Of a DNA stretch of 64,000 bases, positions 26,111 to 38,947 are shown one piece after another. The position numbers were made by a program, and so were the translations under genes. Within the stretch, counting starts at the first letter, position 1. Each line of letters starts with the position of its first letter. The notes under the pieces were generated by a model. The model searched no databases and was not told the DNA's origin. It saw nothing but the letters and a program-made list of their open reading frames with translations. The stretch comes from Apis mellifera (lineage: Eukaryota > Arthropoda > Insecta > Hymenoptera > Apidae): positions 10,260,381 through 10,324,380 of the forward strand of contig NC_037646.1 of assembly GCF_003254395.2 (NCBI RefSeq). The letters are read 5' to 3'.

Positions 26111-29100
26111 GGAGAAGCTTTTTGTGTTCTTTACGAAAGGATCGTAAAACTAGTTTCAATCCTCGTATTGCGATCGATTTTCGTTTATAACAGTAAAATT
26201 TTATGCAAAGGAATCGTTTGAATAACTCGAGTTAAATTGATCCGCTCGAACGAAATCTTAAAAATTTTGAATTTCTACAAGAATAGTTGTTAATTTCATA
26301 CTTATTTACTATTTACTCTTTGTATACTCGAATATACTGATTTCGATCTAAAAAAAAATTGTCATCCAATGTTATCATTAATAGCGATTGGAAAATCACT
26401 ATCACTGAAAATTCTTCAAAAAGAAACAAAATTTCATCGAGCTAATCCTTAAAATTATTTTCAACAAACGAATCATCTATTTTCTTTCTATCTATCTATA
26501 TATATATCCTCCCTCCTTCGTTATTCCACAATATATTTTTTTCCACTCTGCAAATAACCTTTCTCCCCTCCTCCTCCCCTCCTCTTCCCCCAAGCAAACG
26601 CAGTTAAGAACACGAAAAAAGAGAGGGAAGGACAACAGATTTCAAATTGCACCGCTGCGTACTACCGAGCGATATTACGTTGAAATAGGAAAGCGGTAAA
26701 AGGAGGTCGGAAAGTGGAAAGCGTGATCCGTGTAAAGGAGAAAAGATGGCCAAGGGATTCTCCACGCTGCGAGGAGAAAACTGGGGGGGAGGGGAGGGAC
26801 AAGCTCGAAAACATGGCCGTAATTACCACACCCTTTGTTCGGTTGCTCCGAGGAGGAGTCCCGACGTTTAAAAAAAGAAAAAAGAAAAAAAGAAAAAAAC
26901 ATCCCCGTAAATCCTGATCCTGCGATATACCTCTCGAAACGATCGCCTCGCTCACCTCTTCGTTTCGCCGTATAAATCTTACTCGCGCGCGAGTAACAAT
27001 ACGAGGAGGTTATAGGAGACGATAGGGGATGGAAATACCGCGAAAGATTTATCTCGATTATTCAACCGGGCGATCATTTTTTTCCGAACGATCGAATGGA
27101 TCGTTGATCGAACGTATCTTCGTTTTAATCGTGAAATTGACACCCGCCGACGATAGATTGCGCCCTGAAACATTGATTTTCGCGATACACTATTCTATAG
27201 AATAGTCTGACTACAGGCGTCTAACTTGCTCGATAACTAGGAAACTCTAAAATCCATAAACTGACAGGGTAAACAACTTGCAAAGTGGTGTTTGAACAAG
27301 CATCGACGTGTCTCGCGATATCTAGGCTCGAATTTGCAACTTTTCGTTTCTTCTCGAACACGTTTATTCGTAGTCTTTGGCGAAACAGGATTGTTGTTAC
27401 GTCGAGAATAAAAAAAAAGAAAGAAAGAAAAGAAAAGTTTGAGGAAGAGATTCGATCGAAATGATGGGAAGGAAAATAAAGTTGGGGGGAAGGAATGATA
27501 AGGAATGATAAGGAATTAAGCAAAGTTTATGACAGTGTATGTGGCGTATAGCGTGCGATGGGGAGGGACGTGTTTGTTCTGGGACCGTCTCGAAAGCCTT
27601 TTAATAGCGACTTTGGCGCATCGCCTGTCTTAAAGTAATTTAAGTGTGTTCCGAGAGGAAGGAACGATCCATTACCGCCTAAATTTTAACCGAAAGTAAA
27701 CTCGTTCTTTCGGGAATGTAACCCCCTCTTTCGTCTTGTGTGTAATTTATTAACGCCAAGTCGATATCTCCATTCGAGCGAGCAAAGCGTTTATGTACGT
27801 CGAAAAATCACGGAAATTGGTTAAATTTATTACATCGTTCCATCGACGGTCAGAAATCAGAAGAATTTTTTGAGAGAAAAAAAAAAAAAGATCGCATAAG
27901 CGAGATAGGATTTCTATTAACCGTATCGCGATTATCCCTCTTTTATGGGGGATGAAAGGGAATCGTAGGGTAAGGAAGATCGCGTGACAAAGCGTTTGTA
28001 AGGTGCAAAATTGATAAAATTGTGAGAAAGACTTTTAACATTCGGCGAGGTACAATGGTAGGAACTCGACACGAGGCTGCTCCTTATTATTGGCTGATTG
28101 TATAACGACTTATTCTACTTGATAATAGAACTCAACGTCCCCAAGGGATTTAAATTATTCGAGGCTGTAGATTCCGGTCGAGAGATCTCATAATGTGACG
28201 AAGAATGTAAAACGATCGCAAATAACGCGAATAATTCTTAATCGCCATTTTAAAGGAAGATCCCTTAAGATTGTGTTCGCTGCTTTTAAAAAAAATGATT
28301 CCGACTTAAAGTTTAAACGGCCACTTGCAGAGATAAATTCACGTATTTTATTTCACGCATTCACCTGTATTTTCCCTTTAAACATTGAAGTAGTTTTAAT
28401 TCACACTTTCAAAGCTCTTGTCCCCCCCCCCTTACGACTGTAGAAACTTGTCACGCCGATGCACGCGCGCGTAGAGGCCTATTAAGATCTCGTTTCTGCA
28501 CTCTCTCGTTTTTACACGGTGGTGGAAAATTCACCGGGAAGCCTGAAGGGACATTAAATAAGCTCATCATCTTACTGGAGTCGCGCCTCAAGAGGTACCA
28601 GAAGGCATACTACCATTACGAGTAATTAATATGATCGAATTACCGACGGAGTTGAGAGAGAGAACGAGTGAGAACTTAGCGCGAAACCGCACGAAAAGTG
28701 GTTTTCGCCAGTGCTTGAAAAAAAAAAAAGAAAAAAGGAAAGAAAGAAAGAAAGAAAGAAAAATCACCGCACTGGAATTTCTTTCCTTTTCGCGCGGGCG
28801 CGCGATCGAAAATTTTTCAACTGTCCAATTTTCGTCTACGCACGTACGCAGACGAAACAAATTGGCTCGCGACCCAGAAAGGAAAAAATTTAATTATAAA
28901 AAAATTCGACACCTGTCGATGATCATTATGCAATTTCTTTTTCGTTTCGTTAATATTTCACTCTCGTGTTTCCCTTTCACGTTTCCATCAATGTCAAATT
29001 TCACGGTGAACATTGAAATCCCTCCCCCCTCCCCCCCTTTCCTTTAAATGCCATTCGCTCGAATAATACGTCCAATATTCGATAATTACCTGTCATTACA

Positions 29101-31437
29101 GTTTCATTCCAAAAGTAATTAATTCCGCGATAAGATAGAAATTTTTCTAACGAATTTTAGAAATTTCCTCCTCCCCCCCTCCCAATATATACCGTAGCGT
29201 CATTGAAAATCTTCCAACGCGTTTTTTCCACGCGCGTTAGTATTTAAGACACGTAATTGCAATACGTTATAACAGGCTTACTCGTTTCTCTCGCGGAGCC
29301 AGATCCATAAATAAATTTAAATTGTTGGTCCGCTTTTTTTTACCGAACGAGAAAGAAGAAGAAGAAGAAAAAAAAAGAATTAAAATTACCTGGTTTATAA
29401 ACCTTTAGCAAACAAAAGCTTCGGTAGAATAGAAGAATTGGGCGACGATCTGTCTACAATCGGAAAAATGTATCCGACGATTTGCCCGCATATCGCCTTT
29501 TATGCACGCGTGAAATCGGTAAACTGGCCGTGCAAGCAAACGCGTTTCGCGACCGTTTTTCCGTGTTACTTCGCGTATATCCCCGAACGTCTCGGTTTCG
29601 GAGACGTTCCTTTGACGTAAATAAATTCCAACTATCTCCCGAACCGGGTGGAAATCGAAATACCGACGGAGCGAAGGAGGAGGCGGCACCGGCTTCTGGA
29701 ACAATACGTTCCATTTCTTTCGCTATCGCCTCGCCCCGACCCCCCCCCCTCCACTCGATTCCTCTTTTTGCTGCGAAACCTTTTATGAGAAGTCACCTGA
29801 TAAAAATGGCTCTTATCGAGAAAGGGCAAGGAAACGAGGACGGGGAGGCAATTGCGACTTCTTACAAGGGCTTGCAACTCGCTTATATCGCAGGGAAAAA
29901 AGCATCACCCATCCCAGGGGGGAAATTTCCTTCGTGCATTCACTTCGAAATGGTGAAATTATTGCCTTGCAATTTTTTTCTCTCTCTCTCTCTTTTTTTT
30001 TATATTAAAATTCAACATATTACGTTTCTCTTCTAATAAAGCAATCCTCGTTCGAATTTAGAATTTGCACGTGATTCGTCCGTATTGAAAAAGGAATAAG
30101 AAAGAAGCTATTCAAAATCAAATGTTCTTTTTTTTCAATGTGGTTTATTTATACCAGCAGATGTTATCGAGTTTCGTATCGCGTGCAATATCTTCGAAAA
30201 CCATTCTTCATTATTATTGATCTGTACCACTTGTCGGCTTATTATCGATCTATTCTGCTCGACTGATGGTGACCTATAACGAATAATATATATATATATA
30301 TATTATTTATACGACTATACTAGTTTATTCCATTTATGTATTCCATTCTATTTGTCCAGACGTACCATTCGTCAAACAATAACCGCTCGATTACGACTTA
30401 TTCCATATACCAATCTGATCGCGAATCATTTTTATATCATTTCACGATATAACGCAAAACTCGTTGTAAACGATCTCTTAAACGCACGTAGAGAATAAAA
30501 AATAAAATTTTATGAAAATTTCTCACCAAATATCGGAATCACAATTTCCCCGACAATTTTTCCTTACGCTTATCCTCGATTCGTCAGTCAATGGAAAAAG
30601 ATTTCTTCAGACGGATCACAGTTTCGCGGAAACTTTTTGCAAAGTTCTCGTCCGAAGGCATTGAAAAGCAACGTTAAATTTCGCTTTGGTATACGCGTCA
30701 ATCCAATTTCAGCCGAAAATTTTGCGAACTTTCTTCCCGTGACCCATGGCTCTTTCCGCGTTATCCCTGTCTCCGATAACAACGTTCCATCGCTCTCTCT
30801 CTCTCCTTCTATCTCTGCTTGATTTTATTAAGCCCGCTATTTAACGCGGAAATCCACGAGATTTAATACTCGCGTTGATAACATTCACGGATACACACAA
30901 TTCCGTAGGACGGAAAATAGTTGTAGTGTATAACGGTATATTCGGTATAACTTTGTTGGAATGCGATTTTGAATATACAAACTATCGACCCAGTTTTATC
31001 CCCCGGTTTTCATTTCCCTTCCCTTACCCTGCCACGGCTAAATGCAATGTATAATGGAATAATAACGTCGCTCGTGATGAGAAATTCGATACTACATACT
31101 AGAACGTTTAAATAAATTTCACGATACGCACTTTGACGATCATTTGCCGCGTACCTAGGATCATTTCACCGAGGCCTCCATATATTGCCCTCCATTTTCT
31201 ATATAATTCGCAAAACTTTTACACGATAATAACGTATGGAACACATGGATCTTGATTTTATTCTTAGTTATTCGTATAACTAAATTCCTTTCCCTTTTCG
31301 TAAGTGGCGAACGGTTTTTGTCGGTTTTGCCATTCCGTTGATTGATTCGCTCTTTATTGACGTGGAAACTTTATTCGAAGGAAACGCAGTTTTTCATGAT
31401 CTTGGACGATTCTCAACAAGCAAAGAATAAACGATCA
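26111..31437. other. Non-coding DNA, no gene recognised
   Basis: AT-rich sequence with GC-balanced patches (26930-27180, 27530-27680, 29450-29760) and GAAA runs (28736-28760). Open frames are low-complexity or antisense to each other. A patch near 27540-27660 may be a regulatory element, but I cannot support that from one sequence. Confidence 0.45.
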
Positions 31438-31682
31438 AACTTTTGATCTTCGTACATTAATAATTTCATTAACGCGCACGATAATTTTTTAATAATTGGA
31501 TAAACGTATAAAGCATTCGAAGTAAACATAAATCGAGGATGAAGACTTTTTTTTAAATTAACTTTTGATCTTCGTACATTAATAGTTTCATTAACGCGCA
31601 CGATAATTTTTTAATAATTGGATAAACGTATAAAGCATTCGAAGTAAACATAAATCGAGGATGAAGATTTATTTTTAAATTA
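31438..31682. repeat. 122-bp tandem duplication
   Basis: Copies at 31438-31559 and 31560-31682 differ at only a few bases (one in AATAA/AATAG and a few in the T-rich end). The near identity indicates a recent event. Confidence 0.96.
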
Positions 31683-34600
31683 ACTCGAAGATCATCCAAG
31701 AACGAATTTACGGATTTATTTTTCCTACGCGCTTCGCGACAATTTTATGAATACAAGTTTAAGAAAAAGTCTATAATGCAATTATTCTCATTTGTAAACA
31801 CCTTAACCTCTCGATTATCCCCTTTTATCTAGAATTTCAACGTTAGACGAAGGGTGTAGAAGGGAAGTAGGAACGCCTTTAGACGGAATTGCAAGCGGCC
31901 GACATTTGGTGCGCCGAATGAAATCTCGACTCGAGCGGCCAGAGATAATTGCGATCGAAACTAAATTGGTTAACACACGGGGAAAGCCGGGGGAGTACAA
32001 TTCACGCGAGAATTGTCGTCAATCGCCGCGTTCGATCCCATCTATCCACCCTTACGAGAATCTCTGTTTACCGATACAACGAAAACAACGCGTTGTATCA
32101 GTCGCGTGGTCGCGCATGGACAATCCATCGAGATTTGATCGATACTTGCCTGCTCAAGGAAACAGATTTTAACCAACCGACTATTAATTAACGTTGCTCG
32201 CGTCATACCGTCCATGTACAGTGGGGATAGAGTTTATCCTGGAAAATTAAACGTAAAGTTACGGAAGATGGAGAGAATGAGAGAGAGTTATTCTAATAGG
32301 ATGGAGAAGATCGAAGTGGATGAGGAGATGGATCGTCACAACCTCTTGGCAGAGAGCTGGTGCTGGGAACTGGTTTTCGTTTCGCAAGTCGAAAGTGTTG
32401 TTTTAGAGCGGGAAACGTCGTCCACCTTCCTATCTCAAACAGAAATCGATCCTGTTAATTATGAACTAGGTACTCTTTAACTTTCGCGATCAAACGTGCG
32501 AAGATAAATAGAAGAGGAAGAGGAAGAGGAGGAAGAAGAGGATTAAATAATTAAAGGCTCGATTCGAGGCTTAAATGAGGAGGAAATTGGAAGAATTTCG
32601 TGAAATTCCTCGCGTCTTGTTTCGCGTACGAAGAGAGACGACGATTCGAGACGGTGGAAAAATGTTCAATTCAATGGAAATATTCGATTGGAAACAAAAT
32701 ACGGTCGAAAGTATGTGACTTTCCAAAGGGCAAAGGATCCTCCTCGGTTAATGTATATTGTATTTCATCCGAGCGGAACCTCCCCTCTTGCCTCCCCTTC
32801 TTGCCTCCCGCACCTCTCCTCGCCTCGTTCGCGCAAAGCATCTGCATTCTCGAGGACTAACGAAATTCCTCGAGCTTCTGAAATTCTTGCATAAGAAAGA
32901 CACCCTTTGGAAAGGCCAGACCACTCAGCTTTCGGCGGAGCACCATGATGAAAGCCTCCCAACATCCCTTCCAGCAACCTCGCGAAATCCTTTTGATCCC
33001 GTAGGCGGAACGTCCATCAACAGGTGAACGAGTCGCTAGACGAACAGATATGTACATATGTATATATATATGTGTATATGTACGTGTATTGTATACATAT
33101 ATATGTATTGGATGGTCGTTGAATAGGGAAATTTGGTGGAAAGGGGGCGAGGTGTCGAGAAAAGGGTCGCGAAAGCAAGACACGGTCATCGCGTTGTGTT
33201 ATTTTTGACGTTTGCAAAAATACAATAGACACGTCCAACATTTTAAAGCTTGTGCACTTTTCAATTGTGGTTACACCGCTTCGGGTGTACCACGGTTTCT
33301 CTCCCGCTTTTGAATCGCGTTGCTATTCAACTACACGTTTTATACCGTGTCTCGAATATCGATTCTTCCTTTCTCTCTCTTTCTTTGGGTATCGTTAAAA
33401 AGTCGGACGAATGAAATTAATTAAAAGTTGTGATTTTTTTTTTATTAATTGATAAACCGATTTGTTTTACGTCGTGGATCAAAAGAAGGTACGATTAATG
33501 TTTTCTGTACGCGAATTGTCGAGTCAAATATTCGTTCAAGTAGTATTATTTATTCGTGCGACAAATAATTTTTTTCTTTTGATCGATGGTCGTTGAATTT
33601 TTCGTAATAAAAGATATTCAGTTCGATCGACAAAATAGAGAGAAACTCTCGTTCGGATTAAATGTTGATATTCAATATTTTCACACGTATTAATTAAGAG
33701 TTATAGCGAGACAACTTGGAAAACTTGGATCTGGAAGGATCTGGAAGTATCCATTCTGCGAATTATCTTCGCGATATAATTAACGAGCAAGGTTAATTTT
33801 AAATGGTTTGAAATGAGCGATAAATTAATATGTACATATAATCGTGTATTAATTTATTATTACACGATCGACCAATCTAGGATATAATATTTCCATCAAA
33901 GCGGCCATTTCGAGGTTGGCCGAAGTGAAATTTCTATGCCACGTGGCCGTAATCCCGCCATGGACAGGGAAACGTAACTCGTCGAGTTTTCACTCTTTAA
34001 TACCACTTTTCTCGACGATTCCCTCTTTTTTATTTTCTATTTTTTTTATTTTCTTTTTTTTTCCCCCGTGCGCGATAAAAATTTTTCCCTCGACGAAACA
34101 GTATGGAGAGAGAGAGAGAGAGAGAGGAGTAGATTCGGCCTTTTCACGTAACGAACCACCGGATGGAAAGTCACTCGAATTTCACGATCCCTCGAGATCT
34201 TCAGAACTTTTCTGCGAGCGGAGAGATTTATGAAATACAAGCGATTTCCTCCTAAACCCTTTTGAAACGTGAGTGGCGTACGTGCTGTTGGAAACTGATC
34301 TTGCGATCTTAACTCTCCCCCTTCCGAAACTCAAACTCGCGCGTTTTAACGATTATCGTTAACCACTTGCCCTCCCCTCGAGTTCGTCAATCGCGCTAAT
34401 GTCTTTCTAACGATCGCCGAATTTCGTCCGCGCATCGATCGAAAATGAAAACCCTCTCTCTCTCCATCCATAACAATTCTACGAAGCCTTTCGAGATTCT
34501 TCTTGATTCACAATACAATCGTTATCGATGCGAATACAATTTTTCGAATATAAATTTACCCGAGTCGAGGAAAGAGAAATATTCGCGGTCAAGTTTTTAC

Positions 34601-36752
34601 GATATTTCTTTTTTTTCTTCTTCTTCTTCTTTTTCCGTTTATCGTTCTACCATTACACTCGATGTAGAATAAATTTGAGAGAGAAAAAATAGCTTCGAGA
34701 TGATTTGATGGTCCATAAGAATAAAATATTTTCCCGAAGGAAAAATTGAGATGAACGTTGTAATAACTATTAGAAAGGGAGGGGGGGTGGGAAAAAAAAA
34801 ATATCAGGGAACGAAGATAAACGAGACATTTCGAACAAATTCCATTCGAACAAATTCGTTTCTCGCGGGGCGAACTTTTCAGAAGATTAGGAAACACGGA
34901 GCAATATATACAATCTCGCGGTTGTATTTTCAGAAGATTACCAGCGAGGCAAGAAGTTTTAATGCGACCACCGTTACACACGTTCGAAGATGAATTTTTC
35001 GGACGAGGCACAATGGCGGGCGGAGTGGAAACGAGATAAATACGCGTTTTATCCCAGTCGAACCGTACCGATGGCCCGTTGTTTTCATAGCAAATATTTT
35101 CTTCCGCTGCCCGGACACAGATCCATCTTAGAAACGACTGAGGAATTCTTCTCCTCGAATCAATGATAGAGTGCCCCTTTTTGTTTCCTTTTTCTTTTTT
35201 TTCATCGTATCTCAACTCTTGTCTCGCCGCAAAAATGTTTGCCTCCTCGGGAAGAGAAATTTGATCGCGAGTAGATGGTTATGAATTTATGCCGTTGATT
35301 TATGCTCGGTATCGAAGTATACCGTGTCACCCGTAATACGCGGACCTATCTTTCATATTTCATTCTTCCGCCAGCTTATTCTCGCCAGGATTACAAACAT
35401 TCGATATCGATTCCCCCCGATCGTTCATTCAAGTATGCTTCCGTTGGACAACGAGATTTTATCAAATTTTCGATAAAGTGGAATAATGGGGAACGGGTAT
35501 GGGATTTCTTTCAAATTTCTCTTCCTCTCTCTTTCTTTTTCCTTTTCTTTCTTGCGAAATTTTGTTGCCCGGTGAAAAATTACCGCTCGTTGTTGAACGC
35601 GAATGATGAAAGTCGAAGCAACAAAAAATATCAGGAATCGCGAATTCGACGGTGGAGTGTATTTGTCTATCCGAGTTTGAGTAAACGAACGTTCGTCCAA
35701 GCTTTTTCTGATCTCCCCCGTTGTGTCGATTGCTATTCGAAATGCAACGCGGTAAACGCTTTCGATCCGTGCCGGGTTCTAGCGATCCTAGGGATTTGTG
35801 AAGCGGAGTAAAGATTGAAATATCGTTGAAATTTTTAATTGATCAAGATCGAGACGAGATATTGTTAAATTTCATATTCGTTCTTCGAGTCCCACGAAGT
35901 TGTTCGAACGATTTCTGAAACCTAATTCAGAATTCATTATCTTCTCTCGAAAATCTGCATTGAGAGATATATACAGAATTCCAACTTTGACAATATGCAT
36001 TTCTAATCGACGTTTCCCTCCTGTCTTCAATTTGGAAACTCTTCTCCTCCCTCTCCATGTTTCCGTACAATAATAATAATTGTTCAACCTCGAATGATAT
36101 AACTTGATAGGAAGAAAAATCTCTATCCCATTGGAAAATATTGGAACCGATTGATAAATTCGAGATGACCAATCGAACAATTTTTGTCGAAGGAGAGAAA
36201 AAAAAGGAGGGAAAAATTCGAGCGAAACGAACGAGGGATGATCGTTAACCCTATCAAATTCCTATATACACTGTATCGTTCGTTTCACGGGATATGTTCG
36301 ATATCCTATACGATCAATTATAATTATTAAATCTTAAAAGTCTTGTGAAATTTTCCGCGGATTCCGATTTTTTCTTTCCTTTTTGAAAAAAAGAGAAAGA
36401 AGAAAAAATGCAATATCACGGCGGAATACTCACTGCACAAATCCAGGCTTGGAAACGCTTGGAGGTTGGGAAGAGAGGGAAGGAGGAGCAGGGTAACGTT
36501 AACAACAAAGCTTAACAACCGATATCGAGTTTCGTTCATTTTCTATTTTCCGGGATGGCGGTTTATCGGGGCGGCGAGGAGAAGTATTAGTTACCGCAAG
36601 CTCGGCCTATCAAATGAAATTTAGCCAGTGGCGGCCGCTTTCCAGGGTGGTGGTGGTGATTAAATCGCGCGAATTCCGCAAGTTTTATGCGAAGATCGTT
36701 GGAAAATGGAATGGGATCGAGACGCGGCGGAATTAGGGCAACATCCTGTTCT

Positions 36753-36787
<35 letters not shown>

Positions 36788-37000
36788 GGCAACGTCATTC
36801 TCGACCGAGCCTTTCGACTCGAACAAGAGACGTGTGCGCGTTTTTGGCGATACAAAGGGGGAGAGTGGAAATCGTGTTTCGCTTCATTCTTCTTCCCGGT
36901 ATCGATGGATTAAGCTTCCGTTACTTCCTTGACCGCGTCCTTGCGTCTTTCTTTTCCTTTTTCCCCCTTTTTGAAAATTGAGTTGTCGGTCGGTGAAAGC
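31683..37000. other. Non-coding DNA, no gene recognised
   Basis: It includes a TA/TG-rich cluster (33050-33105), a palindromic E-box (33938-33947), a GA run (34106-34126) and a 31-bp T run (36755-36785). An 88-codon ATG frame at 32214-32480 is not low-complexity but has no recognisable motif, and I do not call it a gene. Confidence 0.45.
33938..33947. promoter_or_regulatory. Extended palindromic E-box
   Basis: GCCACGTGGC is a ten-base perfect palindrome around CACGTG, in a small GC-balanced island (about 33900-33975). It is a possible bHLH site. Confidence 0.3.
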
Positions 37001-38720
37001 ACGGTTCACGGAATTTTTCGAAAAGTGGAAGGAAAATTTCAGGGAAGGAAAATTCTGTTGCGATGGAATACTTTGTCGTCAGATATGAAATATTCTCACG
37101 CGTTATGGACAAGTAGAACACCTTTATCCTTGCTATATTGTTAGTTTTAATTTAGATAGAGATCTTAAGTTGTATTTCTTTTCCTTTTAAGAATTTAAAA
37201 TTCGAAAAGTGGAAGGAAAATTCTGTTGCGATGGAATATGTCAGATATGAAATATTCGCACGCGTCATGGACAAGTAGAGACTAGAAGAAGAGCGCCCTT
37301 ACCCTTGCTATATTAATTTTAATTTAAATAGAAATCTTAAGTTGTATTTTTTTTTCTTTTAAAAATTTAAAATTCGAAAAATGGAGGGAAGAAATACTTT
37401 GTAACCAGATAATATGAAAAATAATATATTCATAATAAATAATAACATTCACACGCGTCACGGACAAGTAGAGACTACGAAGAGCGCCCTTACCCTTGCT
37501 ATATTAATTTTAATTTAGATAGAAATCTTAAGTTGTATTTCTCTTTGCTTTTAAGAATTTAAAATTCGAAAAGTGGAACGTTTTGGGATCTGTGGAGGGA
37601 AAATTCTCTTGCAATGATAGTCAGGAATACTTTGTCGTCAGATATGAAATTTCGTACGCGTCATGGACAAGTAGAGACTACGAAGAGCGTCTTACCCTTG
37701 CTATATTAGTTTTAATTTAAATAGAAATCTTAAGTTGTATTTCTTTTTCCTTTAAGAATTTAAAATTCGAAAAATGGAAGGAAAATTCTGTTGCGATGGA
37801 ATACTTTGTCATCAGATATGAAATATTCGCACGCATCACGGACAAGTAGAGACCACGAAAAGCGCTCTTACCCTTGCTATATTAATTTTAATTTAGATAG
37901 AAATTTTAAGTTGTATTTCTCTTTCCTTTTAAGAATTTAAAATTCGAAAAGTGGAACGTTTTGGGATCCGTGGAGGGAAAATTCTCTTGCAATGATAGTC
38001 AGGAATACTTTGTCGTCAGATATGAAATTTCGTACGCGTCATGGACAAGTAGAGATTACAAAGAATGCCCTTACCCTTGCTATATTAATTTTAATTTAGA
38101 TAGAAATCTTAAGTTGTATTTCTTTTTCTTTTAAGAATTTAAAATTCGAAAAATGAAGGGAAAATTCTGTTGCAACAGTGGTCAGAAATATTTTGTAGTC
38201 AGATGATAATATGAAACATTCGCACGCGTCACGGATTACGAAGAGCATCCTTATTCTTGCTATATCATTAGTTTTAATTTAGATAAAAATCTTAAGGTAT
38301 ATTTCTTTTTCTTTTAAAAATTTAAAATTCGAAAAGTGGGAAAATTCTGTTGGTCAGAAATACTTTGTAGCCAGATGATAATATGAAACATTCGCACGCG
38401 TCACGGATAAATAAAGACTACGAAGAGCGCTCTTATCCTTGCTATATCGTTAGTTTTAATTTAGATAGAAATCTCAAGTTGTATTTCTCTTTTCTTTTAA
38501 GAATTTAAAATTCGAAAAGTGGGACGTTTCGTGAAGGGAAAATTCTGTTGCGACGATAGGGGCGACCACGATGGTCAGAATACTTTGTAGTCAGATGATA
38601 ATATGAAACATTCGCACGCGTCACGAACAAAGTAGAAACTACGAAGGGCGTAGTTAGCCTTATCCTTGCTATAACCTTTAATTTAGATAGAAATCATAAA
38701 TTGTATTATTTTTAACAACT
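37001..38720. repeat. Minisatellite, about 180-225-bp unit, nine copies
   Basis: Units share AAAATTCTGTTGCGATGGAA, CTTTGTCGTCAGATATGAAA, CACGCGTCATGGACAAGTAG, a CCTTGCTATAT block, TTTTAATTTAGATAGAAATC and AATTTAAAATTCGAAAAGTG. The CTTGCTATA block recurs near 37130, 37306, 37495, 37695, 37876, 38077, 38256, 38440 and 38665. A longer variant with ACGTTTTGGGATC appears at about 37576 and again about 378 bp later, so pairs of units were duplicated together. Confidence 0.94.
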
Positions 38721-38925
38721 TAAAAATCGAATGGAAAGGAGTATCGCGTTCAGTTGGGAATTAAACGTTTCACATGTGTGAAGATCAACGGCACGGATCT
38801 GATCAATTTGCGTTTCTATTCGCGTAACGTTAGAGTCGGCTATCGTTAATTAAAAGTTATCTTGCGAGTTATCTTGTTAGCGACAATGAACGGGCGGGAA
38901 GAAAGAGCATCGAGAATAATATTTC

Positions 38926-38947
38926 AGTGGGTCCACTTTGACCCACT
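38926..38947. repeat. Inverted repeat AGTGGGTC-6-GACCCACT
   Basis: Perfect eight-base arms flank the six bases CACTTT. The inner part resembles two nuclear-receptor half-sites facing each other, but the spacing is not a standard one. Confidence 0.5.

Noticed and set aside
26924..26950. Minus-strand ERYIA resembling the DRY motif after TM3
   Set aside because: The upstream residues in that frame do not form TM3 and there is no suitable acceptor.
29482..30036. 184-codon plus-strand frame
   Set aside because: No motif, ends in a CT/T-rich Ser/Leu/Phe stretch, and competing frames of similar length exist in all phases.
34589..35215. 208-codon minus-strand frame
   Set aside because: No recognisable domain or splice context; one end lies on a TTC/GAA repeat.
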